In this document: one piece after another, positions 24,201-35,759 of the stretch
How the letters are laid out: every line of letters starts with the position of its first letter
Numbering within the stretch: position 1 is the stretch's first letter
From: Acanthaster planci
Lineage: Eukaryota; Echinodermata; Asteroidea; Valvatida; Acanthasteridae
NCBI RefSeq assembly: GCF_001949145.1
Contig: NW_019091368.1
Span: forward strand, 3,925,007 to 3,989,006
DNA: 64,000 bases
Direction: 5' to 3'
Translations under genes and position numbers: made by a program
Notes under the pieces: model-generated
What the model was told of the DNA's origin: nothing
What the model saw: only the letters and a program-made list of their open reading frames with translations
Databases searched by the model: none

Positions 24201-27200
24201 CCCGCGTAACTTAATTTAAGGTAAGGGCTGGTGACAAAGACTAGTAAGGAGACGGAGTAGGTCCGCCATATTCCTGGCGGGGCATTGTCGCTGCTGATTC
24301 TTTTGATGGTGGTGCTCGAGTTCAGTAGCCGGATTTTCCCCCGTCTGCCGGTATTTACTTTCAAACAGCGTCCTCGTGTCGTAGAACTTTTTACTGTTAA
24401 CCCGGTACTTCAAACCAGACAGGATGTGAACTTCAGAGGTGTTTTACAGGGCACAAAAAAGTTACCAATCCAGGGAGTCTACCCCTTTTGATCATGTGCT
24501 TTAAAAAATGTTCACAAGGCTCCGACTTTAAGGCAGCAGGGAATGACAAATCGTCCACGCAAACGAAGCTCACGCTTCAATGAAGAAAAATCCGGATTTC
24601 TTTTTATATTGGATGAATGGAGTTGTGGGTGCAAAGCCCGGATCGGAACGTACTCATTCGAAATCCCAGATTATCCAAAACCAGGATATGAAAACGTCGG
24701 TAATTTTGTGGTTTAACAGTGCACCGTAACGTGAGCTCATTCCTGTCCACTGGACAAGGTTTTGATCACATCCAACTCCCGGTATTCCAGGGATTGGGTT
24801 CAGGGCCCAGATATCGCCTGTTACGCCGGATGAAGGCGTACCAGCGCTTTGCCTTGTCGGTCATCCTTGACAAAATAATGAACTGTCTGTTTCATTTCTG
24901 CGCTTTGTTTAAAATTTTCGAGCTTGACAAACAAATCAAACTAAAAAACAAACTGAAACAAAAGAAAGAAAAAAACAAACACACCAACAAAACAAACAGC
25001 CCCAAAAGAAAAGCACCTAAACAAAACGGGCAAACTCAAAACAAGAGCAATAAAGAAAAACAAACAGCAACGACAACGACGACGACGACAAACAATAGCA
25101 ATACAGCAACACAAACAGCAACAACCTCAGTTAAATCAACACCAGAAACAGCAGCAACGAGAAAGAATCCATCAGGAGGAAAAAGCAAAATATGAACTGC
25201 TATCTTATCCCTGAAAACAACCCCCCTCAAAAAATGCTTCTTCATCCTTAAAAAAACCCTGCTTCTTTGAACCCATGAAGAGGAGAAAGGATTTTTTTAA
25301 AAATTGCAACCGGGAAAATGAGGTGATTCATTAGGCTCTTCGGCTTGAATTAAAACACAGACAAGGGAAAGTGAAACCGTTAAATCTGATTGATGAAGTT
25401 TGTGATGAAACTTGAATGAGAGTGCTTCCCGTTTCGCTTCCCAATTTTACTTCTGCATCGATTTTTTGTTACCAACAGCTGTTTCGTTCGTTGCTGCTCA
25501 GTAAATGTTTCTTCTTGTTCCTGCGCCCTTGAAGCGCCAACTTTCGAGAGTTTAAGGAAAAGGAAAGCAGAAAATTGTATCACTCTAAAATACAGGAACA
25601 ATTACGCAATCCTATATGGTATGTCCGTGTCAAGGGTATCACGTCTTTACTATTTCCTTCAGTAATCCTTTGCCAGGAAGATCTTTTTTTCTCTTTACTT
25701 AAGTGCTGTTGCTCGATGGAGCCATCATCTTTTCACGAGAGATGATACCCCCTCAATGCTCACAGCACACCCACCTCGCACATGCATCACAATGTCGCCT
25801 CTCATTCCCTTGCAAAAATTCAATGACTGTTTTCGGCAACGTGAGTGGTGTTCCGCATTTGGTTACAAAGACTGATGCTCTGCAAGGGACCGTTACATCC
25901 GTTTCTTTATCCATCCAATAGCCAGTTTTTACTTTTGATTTTTTTTGTTTGAAACCAGCCCGTTGGCTCAGATTAATTCGGGAGGCTGCCGTACGCAAAC
26001 CATACGTGCCTGGGAAATTGACTCTTGATAACACGAAAGGAGTCACTTCGAGACCCGGATATTATGACACGATTGACACATTCGAACAATAGAAATACCA
26101 TTCCATTCGTAAGAAAGTTCCGCTTCCTTGTTGTCTTTATCATCCCATTGGGACCCAACATCATTAACGGTTGTTTTAGAGTTTAAAGTGGGCGATGTAA
26201 ATCTAGGCAGTCACGAAATTACCTTTTAAGAGTCGTCATTGGTACGGAATCAATGTTACAAAGCTGCTTTCAAGATAGCGGCTGTATATAATTATATTCA
26301 AGAGAATATTGAAATCTTCCAATTTGATTTAATAAGTCATATTATTAAATCAACTCAAAGGAGACGATAAGCTCCAAGAATTTCCCCCCATTAAAGCTGT
26401 TGTCTTTCTTCCCCTTTTGATGACATAGGCTGCTCTTGAAAAATGGCGCAGACATGAACGCCCAGACAAGCTACGGGGACACGCCCCTCCACCTGGCGGC
26501 GTTTCGGGGCCACTATACGACAGTGCGGTGTCTAGTGGAGGCCGGATGCGACCTGCACATCGTGAATTCCAAGGGGAAGACGGCACTGGACGACGCGTCA
26601 GCAGCCAGGCACCAACGCATCGTGCAGTACCTCGGAGCCGTAATGTATCCAGGTGTGTATCTTCCCGTAGAATTTCCGGTGTGCTGCACTTGGTCTCACA
26701 ACAGAATAATTAATGTTAAATGATTAATAAAACTGAATAATAAAACAACGTCAGAAATAACAGCAGAGACACAAAAACCACAGTAAAACGAATTAAAGTG
26801 TATATATTTGCCACCCAGACTTTTTCATTCGACGGGCTTTTTAAAGGTCCCGAATTAGGGATGCATTTTTCGTGATCCTATTGCATCTCCACGGGATTAT
26901 TGTGTCCCCTTTAACTTAAGGAATCTTTCTCTATGATTCTTAGCCAATAGCAGTCTTTTAACCGCCATGCTCTTCCCTTCAACGAAATCCCTGCTCTGAT
27001 CAGCATTTCGGAATAGGTTTCTTCTCTGTCACTTTTCTAATAGGAACTAACACGAAGCAACAACTTCAATTTTTGATGAGGTAGCAAAGAAGGATGATGT
27101 TGAATTTGTCTAAGTATGTAGAATAAAGTAAAACTTTCACCGAAGAATTGAATGCGGTGCCATAAATGTCTTTGTTCTTTTCTGTCTTTGTTTGCAACAT

Positions 27201-27941
27201 AAATCTAATTATAATTATGTGCTGACTTTTGGTTCAGATACTGATGACTGCGCCAGGAATCATCAGGAGAGGAAAATGGCCAATGACAAGATAGATTTGA
27301 TGAAGACGCGGCCGCTGGCCCCACCAATCAGAACCATACAAAAGTTGGACCGTTGCATTTCATGGCACAGTTGTCCCAGCAACATCCTCCGAGGGAGTTG
27401 CTCGCCGGACGAAGGAGCCAGAAATTCTTGGCAGAACGGTAGAAGGCACTCCGCCGCGTCGACAGTGGCGTCGTTAGAGTCGAGCGTGAACGATCTCAGC
27501 ATGACGACGGCTTTTTCTCCGCGGCGGGACAACCACAGGGGCATGAATGTCATCCCAGAGGTCACCAACGACACCGGCAACCAGCGGCATCAGTGTAACC
27601 ATCGGGAGCCGCGTCAGGAGCATGCTGCTACCCCCGTGACGTCAAGCCCCGTGGCTGCGAGAACATGTGCTGAGAAACGGCGAGATTACAGGGACCGAAG
27701 CGCCAGCGACTCTCGGGTGGAGTACCTGGAGAAGATGGTGGAGCATCTTCGGCAAGGGCTCACGGCGACCCAGGAGGAACTGGGGAGGACAAGGGTCGAG
27801 CTGAGGCGAGCCAACGACCAACTGCAATTACCTCCATGCAGAATGAACACAGGGGACGGGCCTGGGTGCGCCTGTGGGCCAAAAGGCACAGTCAGACTGG
27901 TTCTGAATGTACGGGATCAGGATTTGGGCCATCTGTATTGA
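20968..27941 (+). CDS. Ankyrin-repeat and coiled-coil protein of unknown function, complete gene
   Basis: Three exons (20968-21239, 26429-26652, 27238-27941) join in phases 2 and 1 to give 399 residues. Residues about 5-160 form four to five ankyrin repeats: weaker ones near 5-35 and 41-70, two clear ones near 74-104 (VPLHAAAERCHEDIV) and 107-137 (GDTPLHLAAFRGH), and a partial one to 160. The clear repeat at 74-104 is split across exons 1 and 2 and rejoins perfectly, which supports the splice. Residues 166-325 are polar and low in structure. Residues about 325-363 are a short coiled coil (VEYLEKMVEHLRQ and following heptads). The tail has a CACGP motif. I do not recognise the family. The parts suggest a cytoplasmic or nuclear adaptor. 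An in-frame ATG at 20824 could extend it by 48 residues, but that extension looks like leader. The 3' end is less certain than the ankyrin part. Confidence 0.85.
21240..26428. other. Ankyrin gene, intron 1
   Basis: This 5.2-kb intron holds no recognised exon. A 158-codon open segment at 24719-25195 is an A-rich low-complexity tract (Lys/Asn/Thr runs, ACGACGACG microsatellite near 25075-25090) and is not considered coding. A stretch near 23420-23480 resembles one near 28905-28960 and may be a dispersed repeat. Confidence 0.7.
26429..26652 (+). CDS. Ankyrin gene, coding exon 2
   Basis: The acceptor is GACATAG. The exon completes one ankyrin repeat (RLLLKNGADMNAQ), encodes a full one, and then a partial one ending QRIVQYLGAVMYP. 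The donor is CCAG|GTGTGT. Confidence 0.9.
27238..27941 (+). CDS. Ankyrin gene, coding exon 3 (linker, coiled coil, C-terminus)
   Basis: The acceptor is TTGGTTCAG. The 234-codon reading frame, stop included, is open to TGA and has a clear coiled coil near its end. GC and codon use match exons 1 and 2. An alternative downstream exon chain cannot be ruled out. Confidence 0.78.
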
Positions 27942-27968
27942 AAAACCATTCAAGCACTCGTTTGTTAC

Positions 27969-28139
27969 CAGTGGCGTAACTAGGGATAAATGTCCGCGGG
28001 CACACAGGGGTACACACATTTTTTCAAGAAGCACCACAAGAAAATAAGCTGCATCTGCATAACTTTATAAAATCAATGGAGATTTCAAATGGGGGGGGGG
28101 GGACATCCACGGGGGGGGCACGTCCTAGTCACGCCACTG
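27969..28139. mobile_element. hAT-like MITE in the ankyrin 3' UTR
   Basis: The left end is CAGTGGCGTAACTAGG and the right end in reverse complement is CAGTGGCGTGACTAGG. The element is 171 bp. It is flanked by TTTGTTAC on the left and TTTGTTTG on the right, a decayed 8-bp duplication as expected for hAT transposons. The interior is mostly G-runs and encodes nothing. It begins 27 bp after the ankyrin stop codon. Confidence 0.7.
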
Positions 28140-28985
28140 TTTGTTTGCACTAAATGTTTTAAATGATCTTGTTTGGGTCCTTTGTACGGTTGGATGGAAA
28201 GAGGGGTTAAAACTTGAAGTTTTAGCAAGTTGCAAGTTGGCAAGTTGGATTCATTTGCTTAATAGCTGAGCAGTTTGCACGAGCAACGACGCTATAGAGT
28301 ATTTTGCTTGGTAAGTGTGGCCTCCCTTGTGTCTCGATGTGGTGCTTCGGGTAGACTCGACTTATGGTTTGGTATAAGCCTGATGGTTGTCAGATTAAAC
28401 AGTAAATATAGCATGCAATGTGCAAGGGAGCACAACTTCATTCTCCGCTTGTTTTGTCTAAATTTGGAGTCCATTTTAATCAGAATATTAGTCGAGAGAA
28501 CTAGAGAATTTGTACTTTCCGTATGAATTTGTAAATTTTGTAAATGATTATTGGGTCGAAGAGCGATTACACTTACGCAGAATACACCAAAGCTCTCACA
28601 AAATTCGGATTCGAGAGAGCCAGGCATTTCGAAGCACTGCTGCACATTATTACTCCTCGAACTGCAGCTTGAAGTTGTATAATGAAAATTGCAAGCCATT
28701 CCACAAATCCCGGCACTTAGTTTTTGCAACATCATTAGGCCAAAATGCTTCATATCCGTTTCAGCGCCTTTACCTCACTTCGTGGGCATTATATTTTCCT
28801 TCAGTCGTTCAAAAAATGAGATTCCTTCGCTTTGTATTCAGTTTTCAGTAACCGGAGGCCTTGGATAGGGCAACCAGTCGTTATTTTTTCCCCTCTTTCA
28901 GAGGAGAACTTACGTGCGTGAAGAGGTACTTTTGACACAGCACTCGGCCTTGATTGTGATTTGCAATTGTAGACAAGAGACCGAT

Positions 28986-29240
28986 TGCACCTACTAAGCC
29001 ACGTGACCTAAAGTGGGTATCAAACATCCACAAACCTGGCGTCCTCCCATCGCAAAGTGTCTCATATTAAGTGCCATTTAGCAAAAATAAAGCCGAGGGT
29101 CAGTATAAAAGCACCCAGACTTCTGATGTATTGAGTATTTGACAGAAAAATCGGCTTTGTTTTTTTATAACACGATTTGCTATGGGAGGACGCCATTAGT
29201 GCTTGATACCTAATGTAGATCACGTGAGTTAGCGGGTGCA
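28986..29240. mobile_element. Fold-back / MITE-like inverted repeat, about 255 bp
   Basis: The left arm runs TGCACC..CCACGTGACCTA..GGTATCAA..GGCGTCCTCCCAT. The right arm repeats it in reverse complement (ATGGGAGGACGCC..TTGATACC..GATCACGTGA..GGTGCA). Arms are about 75 bp, and similarity fades outwards into GACCGA words on both sides. No ORF is present. Confidence 0.65.
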
Positions 29241-32200
29241 CTCGGTCTATTATCTTGCTTTGTTTTTTGTCACAGTTTTAAATCAAGACAAAGTTGCAAG
29301 ATTACTTATTTTCTAAGCCACTCTTGGCCAGTAAAATGCTTTTATCTAAATTATTATTATTTTTTCGCAATGGGCAGTTGGTGGAAGCAGGATACTTTCC
29401 TTGTAACGTTGACTAGGCCTATATGTATATTTTGGCAAATGTTAATTACATAGCACACTTTTTATTTTGTCATACTTTTATGTAATAACATTCGATTGTT
29501 ATCACTATTCTTTTTGTGGGAGATGTCTTGGGAAAAAACAGTTTCCCCAAGTATTTTATCATCGACAATACCGGCGCTGGACCGGTTTGAGTCAACGATA
29601 ATTTAGAGGTTTATTTGCACTGACAGAGTTGACAAATGGTTTAGGAACGCGATTGGTGAATATTAATGCTTGCAACAAACTTTGCTTTTGGTACAAGAAA
29701 GCGAACAAAACTCATTCTCTGTGAGAAATCAAGTTGAGAAAACTTCTCATTTTACAGAATCTTCGCATACAAAATCAAACGTGTATGCCACAAAATAAAT
29801 CTTATTATTACACAAATTTATTTTCTTGAAGTTGTACTTATGTTCAGGGGAACCTATTTAAATCTGGTGAAAAGTTTTATGTTTGTTTATGTGGGCTTAT
29901 AGATTATGACGTTTTGGGTTCTGTCCCGTGCGTATTTCCCTCTCGTATGATAATTTACGTCACTGTACACAGTATTTACTCAGTATACATGTACATACGA
30001 TGCTAATGGCAACCTGCCACTACTTGCACTTTAATTCCGGCTTTGTTCAATGACGTCAGGCAACGGGACACCTCCCCGATTCACTCAGTGGAGGCAAACA
30101 CATTTTTTGGCACGTAGGCAGTTTCGTGGTGCTTGCGGTCGTTCACATAGCCTACATTCTCAGCATGCGCCGCCTCTGAATTGCTAGCCGACATTGATCA
30201 CCGAAATTTGTACTATCTTCTTTGAAATTTCGAAGCATGAAATACGTCAAAAGTAAGAATGTCAGACAAGACTAAGACTCAAGTAAACAGGTGAATATAG
30301 GCCACGATTTCTGTTTAAAACGTGGATTTTATTCAGTTATTCATTAAAATAACTATTTTAAAATCTTGGCTTTTGGTTCAATTTGTAAAATTGTGAAATG
30401 GTGTCGTTAATTAATTTGTGGATGAAATCGAATACAAATAGACTTTGAAATATACATCAACCCAGAATAACATCTCTGTTGCAAGCAGTTATTTTACAAT
30501 TAGCAATAAATACCAGGAATACTGAGTTTCAACTGACGACGAGAATTTTTTATTTCGGCGCCCGTAGCACAACACCTTTTTGCAGTCTTTAATAATGTTG
30601 TTAGAAAATATCGTGAACTTCCTCCTGCAGCAATCGATTGGAGATGTTCTCTGAATTGGCCACACTTCACATGCATGGCACAAACACACAGATGCCGTGA
30701 CCGACATATATCACGTGTTTTTATATTTCCCAATCCGAATTAAAAATCAATAGTTACAAGTGTCACATATTTAGCTGAGAGCTTCAAGAACAATTAAAAC
30801 AGGAATAATCGTTCACCGACAAGATACGTACCATGTAAAAGGAAATCACGATGTCGTGTTCCTTTTGACCGCAAAGCATCAAATTATAAACCAGAAAGCT
30901 TCCTCCCTCATTGAAAACTATGTAGGCCTACAACCAAAAGGGCATCTATTCTTCAAGGGAGAGAAAGAGATAGAGAGAGGGAGGGAGGGAAACCAAAACG
31001 GAGCTCACTTCATGCTTGGCACAGCTGGAATCACAGGCATCGCTAAAGATCATTTTGAATGGGGGGGGGGGTGCCACATGAAATTTGCCGACGGACCGTC
31101 ACACAAAACGAGTGTACTGTAGTCCGAGTCCCTCGCCCCACACCAACCTGATATTTTTTAAATTTTACCGACAGACCATGATTTTGCCGACATAACTAAC
31201 CAAATGGGGGTGTGACCCCCCCCCGGCGACGCCTGCACAGCTGGTACAGATCCCAGGAGTCTTAAGGCCAATTTCCCAGTAATTCCGAAATCAGAAAGAG
31301 CGATGTAAGCTCATTGTTTCGACGTATCATCTCGTATCTTTGTGAACACGTGAAGATAATAGCAGGAAACGCGATACTACTCTGCTGTTTTACATGTATA
31401 TTGAACAAGATTATTGAACAGGCAAGAAAATCAAAAGGCCCTTGGGAATGATCCCGACTCATTTTGGCCGACCGTGGCATGCCGGATCTTGATTCAGCAA
31501 AGGTGAACAGTTCACGAAATAATTCAACTCACACATGAAATACTGCGAGGGAGGTGCGTTGAGACGCCACTTCAGATGGCAACTGGGCACTGTATGGGAA
31601 GCCTAAAAAAAACAAAAAACAAAACAAAAAAAACCCCAAAAAACACAAACAAAAAAGCCAAACAAAACTGACGAAAATTTTGCAACTAAATATGTAAAAT
31701 AAATGAACTGATTTGACGGTACAGAATTGAATGCGGGTAGACAATAATGGTAAAAAGAGTAAAAAGGGAAAATCAATCAAAATCAGTAAAGTCCATTCTT
31801 TCAAATGTATTTATTTTCTCCCAACATGGATGACATTCCGGATTAAAATATGTCAAGGTCATTAAAAACGTGACACCACAATGTAACAGCAGCGACAAGT
31901 TTAAAACAGAATCGCACAGGCACCGCTACTTGATATTCAATGCCACTGCGATGCCCCCCCCCCGTTCTGTCAAGCTTAAATCATATCCAGAAAACGCCAC
32001 GGGAACAACCAACAGGAAAAAGAGAGAAAATTTATCAACTCTCTTTGACCTGATTGTCGTCACAATGAGGCAAATCTCTTCCTAGGTGGGGGCGGGGGAG
32101 GGTAGGATAACAGTTGGCAGCATCGTAGGGGAAGCTTCCCTATCCATGCTCCTAGACCATGTTCACTCGGCGGACCTTTCTTCTCTCAAATTTACCACTG

Positions 32201-32431
32201 CGTAGAAACTTACCAAAGATCTGTCAAAGGCAGAGCTGCACATAGAGAGTGTTACGCCTACTCCACATATTGGAATGGTTGTTTGTAACGTGTGCAGTGC
32301 AGCATGCTACTGTTGTTTGCTTTTTGTCAGATGCATTGACGCGTAATCCACCATTTTGGTTTCAATAATTGAGACACTCGTGTCGCAACCCTCTTTGGTT
32401 AACGGGCACCCCCCCCCAATACTCTGAGCCA

Positions 32432-32670
32432 GTTTTGTTTCGCCGGATCTGGATCACTATCAGGTTCGCGCGATCTACCAGGCGAGTTCTGCTGGGTGTC
32501 AGTGAACCAACGTCCCACCACTGATTGCGATCCGGATCCGCGTGAAACAGAGGCCGTGTTTGTTTCACACGGATCTAGATCGCGATCAGCGACCCGTCGT
32601 TGGTTTACGGACACAAAGCACGCAGAGTGGACGGTTAGGATCACTGATCGAGATGCAGATTAAACAAACA
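32432..32670. mobile_element. Fold-back inverted repeat, about 240 bp
   Basis: The two arms meet at CGCGTGAAACA and TGTTTCACACGG around a spacer of about 11 bp. Further out, GTGAACCAACG pairs with CGTTGGTTTAC, and GATCACTATCAGG pairs loosely with GGATCACTGATC. Similarity is highest near the centre. No ORF and no clear target-site duplication were seen. Confidence 0.55.
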
Positions 32671-34349
32671 GGCCTAATCTGGCCGGGCCCTCAGCCTCGT
32701 TGTCGCCTCAGGCTCTGACTGATTCTGAATCCCTTCGCTTTGAATTTGAAGGCTTTAAGTCACACCCCGCTACCAGAATATCACACTTCATTGATGGGGA
32801 CCAAATACTTAAGTAATGTATTTCTATTTAATTTGAACACAGCAGACCTACATTCGGGAACCGATTTCAGAGACGAAGCCTGAGAAGGAGGCAAAGCCCA
32901 CACTGCTTGAGGAAAAAAAATCCAAGCTTCACCTTCCCTCAATCTGTCCAAATCTTCCTGCAGATATAAAAGTGCTGGCATGAGAGTATTGCCAACATTC
33001 ATTTTAAACAATAACAATTCCCATTGACCTCTTAAACCAAGCTATGCGTTCCAAATCACCACGAATAAAAACCTTTAAAATGTCTTAGCCCCCCCATACA
33101 AACTGCGAAAACAAACTAACCTTTCCACACGACAAACACCTTTTAATATTCATAGTATTGCGCAATAATATGACTCTTAAGAACATTTCAACAAAATTAA
33201 TGCCACACACCTTTAACTTTTATAAGATCTCGACGTTAACCATAGTCTACAGTGCCTGTTAACACAAAAAACCATGGCGTGAAATTTAATAACAGGAAGG
33301 CAATCAGGCACAAGAAAGAGAAAAATAGTAGTATTTCTAGGACCCAATCTTGTTACCACAAAAGACAGTTAATAAGACAAAGGTGTGTACAAAGAATATG
33401 CATCAAAAACTTGATAAACAAGGCACTCTCATATCACATGCAAATTTTATAGAATGGGAATGATAAGATAATATGAATGAAAGATAATCTATTTGTTTAC
33501 TTTTTCATTCCAGACCTCCCAACATTGGCTCTCAAGAATTCGGAATCCTTCTCGCCTGAATTTTTCATGAAAAATCGGACTATTCTCCGTATTACCATGA
33601 AACAAGTAAAAATCAGTGCTGCATTGTAAAAAGTCAAATCCGCGTCCACGATGATGTACAGTACCGCACGTACTCACCAATTCCATACAATTTTGATTCC
33701 CACAAGAGTTTACATCATCTGAAATGGTCTGCAATTATTTTTCATTTCCTGAATGTGTTGATTCAAAGCGAAATTCTGCGAAACATTTACCGCGTTTACA
33801 CGATCGTGGTCGAATTCACAGCAGTGCTTAGTCTTGAATCCAAACGTTCTTAGCTGTGGATCCATGCGAAACCGGGCGCCGCAAGCAATGTACGAGTCAG
33901 AAGGGCGCGCTGCCACGGACGCGGCACACAATGTGCACTGCCACTGACCGCTCAGGTAAGTCAGATAAGTCGTATTACAGAACATGCATAAGATCACAAG
34001 GTCTGTTTCCAGTAACACACAGGCGTGTCAAAATTGCAATTTGGCGGAAATTTTAGGGGCGAAATTGGAATGGCGGAAATGAAGTGATATGAAAAGGGAA
34101 AATTTTCCGCCAAAATCGGTTGGGTTGGGAGGTCTGCATTTCCCTTCTGTCCAGGAGCATGCAAAAGTCTCAAAATTTGGCCTCATCCTTCAAAAAGGCT
34201 GTAACAGAAGCAAGTCCCACTTTTTTGGCCTCAACCCCCTCCCCCAATTTTGTTCTGGAGCCACCTTTGCGTTCAATGTATCTGGGCATTCAATGTATCT
34301 TAGTGCCGAGATGGTGTTCTCTGACCATTCCCCAATTTTGTTAAACAGT

Positions 34350-34425
34350 ACATCTCGGACTGACTGGCATAGTTGAGCACTTCCTAGACCCGAGTTCGAA
34401 TCTTTCTGTGGGGGCACTACTGTTA
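34350..34425 (+). repeat. tRNA-related SINE fragment
   Basis: TGGCATAGTTGAGCAC resembles an A box, and CCGAGTTCGAATCTT about 30 bp later is close to a B box. No tail or boundaries were resolved. Confidence 0.4.
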
Positions 34426-34776
34426 TTGTGGAAAGTTAGTAACCTGATGATTTGTATACCAAACAGGTTTCTGACTTGTGTCTTGTGTCAAGGCTATCTT
34501 GTCTCTGCTCGTCAGCATAAACAGGCCCTTGCACTGATGGGACACAAACCCATATCTTCCTACTTGCTGGTGCAGACGCCTTCATCCGTTCAATCACTGC
34601 ACTTGATGGGGTCAGCTGGGTGGTTTGAAATGCTTGGCGGTCGAGTGCTCAGCATAGCAGGCAGAATTTAAAGGTGCATTTTAGTTGATTTCACCAGACT
34701 GCCGTTTCTTCAACCATGATTTCTTTGTCGGGGTCAGGTTCCACAGTCAATCTTGAAGCTTTTAACGCTCAATTCG

Positions 34777-34939
34777 GGCGATTCACAAGAGTACACCTCA
34801 AAGAGTTTGCAATGAGTTGGCAAATCACAACGCGCAAAATCTGTCGACCCCATGCCGTTTGGAAAGGGCCGACAGATTTTGCGAGTTATGATTGGCCAAT
34901 GTGTTGCAAACTCTTGGAGGCGCTCTCTTGTAAATCGCC
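34777..34939. mobile_element. Compact fold-back element with about 70-bp arms
   Basis: Starting with GGCGATTCACAAGAG and ending with CTCTTGTAAATCGCC, the two halves are near-complementary through AGAGTTTGCAA / TTGCAAACTCT up to GCAAAATCTGTCG / CGACAGATTTTGC around a spacer of about 22 bp. The whole unit could fold as one hairpin. It encodes nothing. Confidence 0.7.
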
Positions 34940-35111
34940 TGTATTCAAATAAGAGCTCACTGAAATGACTGCCTCATATTAACAAATCTAAAATTCCTTT
35001 CAACTTATGAGCCAAAGAATAGGTAAAAATTCTTACAATTTATCAGCTTTTTTCATAATTTGACAAACTCTTTACTTTAGAAATTCAAACCTCCCATAAT
35101 GAGCTAATTTT

Positions 35112-35117
35112 TTTATT
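35112..35117 (-). terminator. Candidate poly(A) signal (AATAAA) of SLC41A
   Basis: A canonical hexamer on the minus strand lies about 460 bp downstream of the SLC41A stop codon. It is a consensus match only. Confidence 0.35.
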
Positions 35118-35573
35118 TAAAAAAGGCAAGGTCATTTGACATTGATGAAAGCCAGCCCGACCATGTTCAGTGCGTGTATAGGACCAACATCACACTTTTC
35201 TCGGATGACCTCCGACACGTTTTTTTTAGCGTGCCCTGTTGGGTTACCAGACTGGATCGTTGATAGAGACGACCCATCAGTTCTGTAGGCATTACGATTA
35301 GCCCTTTGTTTCAATATCTTACTGACCTTTAAATTACTACCAAATGAATACTGTTACGTACTCGTAAGATCTGCCCAACATTCTCAATGAACTTCTACTG
35401 ACAACTTTAAAATTACATGTTAGGCTGCAAAAATAGACTATGAAATTTATCTGTTGGCCTTTCATGTGAACAAAAAAATACAAGAGAAAATGAAACAAAA
35501 GAATGGATAAATATATATCAAGCATCGTTGGATTGCAAGGTCGATGGGCTTCTGACGGAACCCCCTGAGCTTT

Positions 35574-35759
35574 TTAATCCCCCACATCGCTGTCTCGGTC
35601 TCCTAGCAACCAGGTGAGGTAGAACCCCAGGGCGAGCAAGGCTGTGCCCAGGAGGTCGCCGACGGCAGTCAGGTAAGGGATGGAGAAGTTGTCCGGGTCC
35701 TTGGATTTCTTCCACAAGAGATGCACTAGCCAGTTGGCTGTGAACAGAAGGATACCCAC
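35574..35759 (-). CDS. SLC41A1: SLC41A, coding exon 9 (last)
   Basis: The acceptor is TTTCCAG. The exon encodes the last membrane segments and the conserved terminus from [13 protein letters not shown] to GDRDSDVGD and a TAA stop. Confidence 0.95.
   Translation of the reverse strand: MGILLFTANWLVHLLWKKSKDPDNFSIPYLTAVGDLLGTALLALGFYLTWLLGDRDSDVGD

Larger units (their letters stand above)
28140..35573. other. Intergenic region between the convergent ankyrin and SLC41A genes
   Basis: No supported coding exon is visible. The stretch includes three long fold-back elements (listed separately), a GA-rich tract at about 30957-30993, an A/C-rich low-complexity tract at about 31604-31665, and a tRNA-like SINE fragment near 34350. 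The 3' ends of both neighbouring transcripts should fall here. Confidence 0.5.

Noticed and set aside
24719-25195. 158-codon open reading frame in the ankyrin intron
   Set aside because: Its second half is a Lys/Asn/Thr-rich translation of an A-rich, ACGACG microsatellite tract; there is no domain, no splice support and poor codon use.
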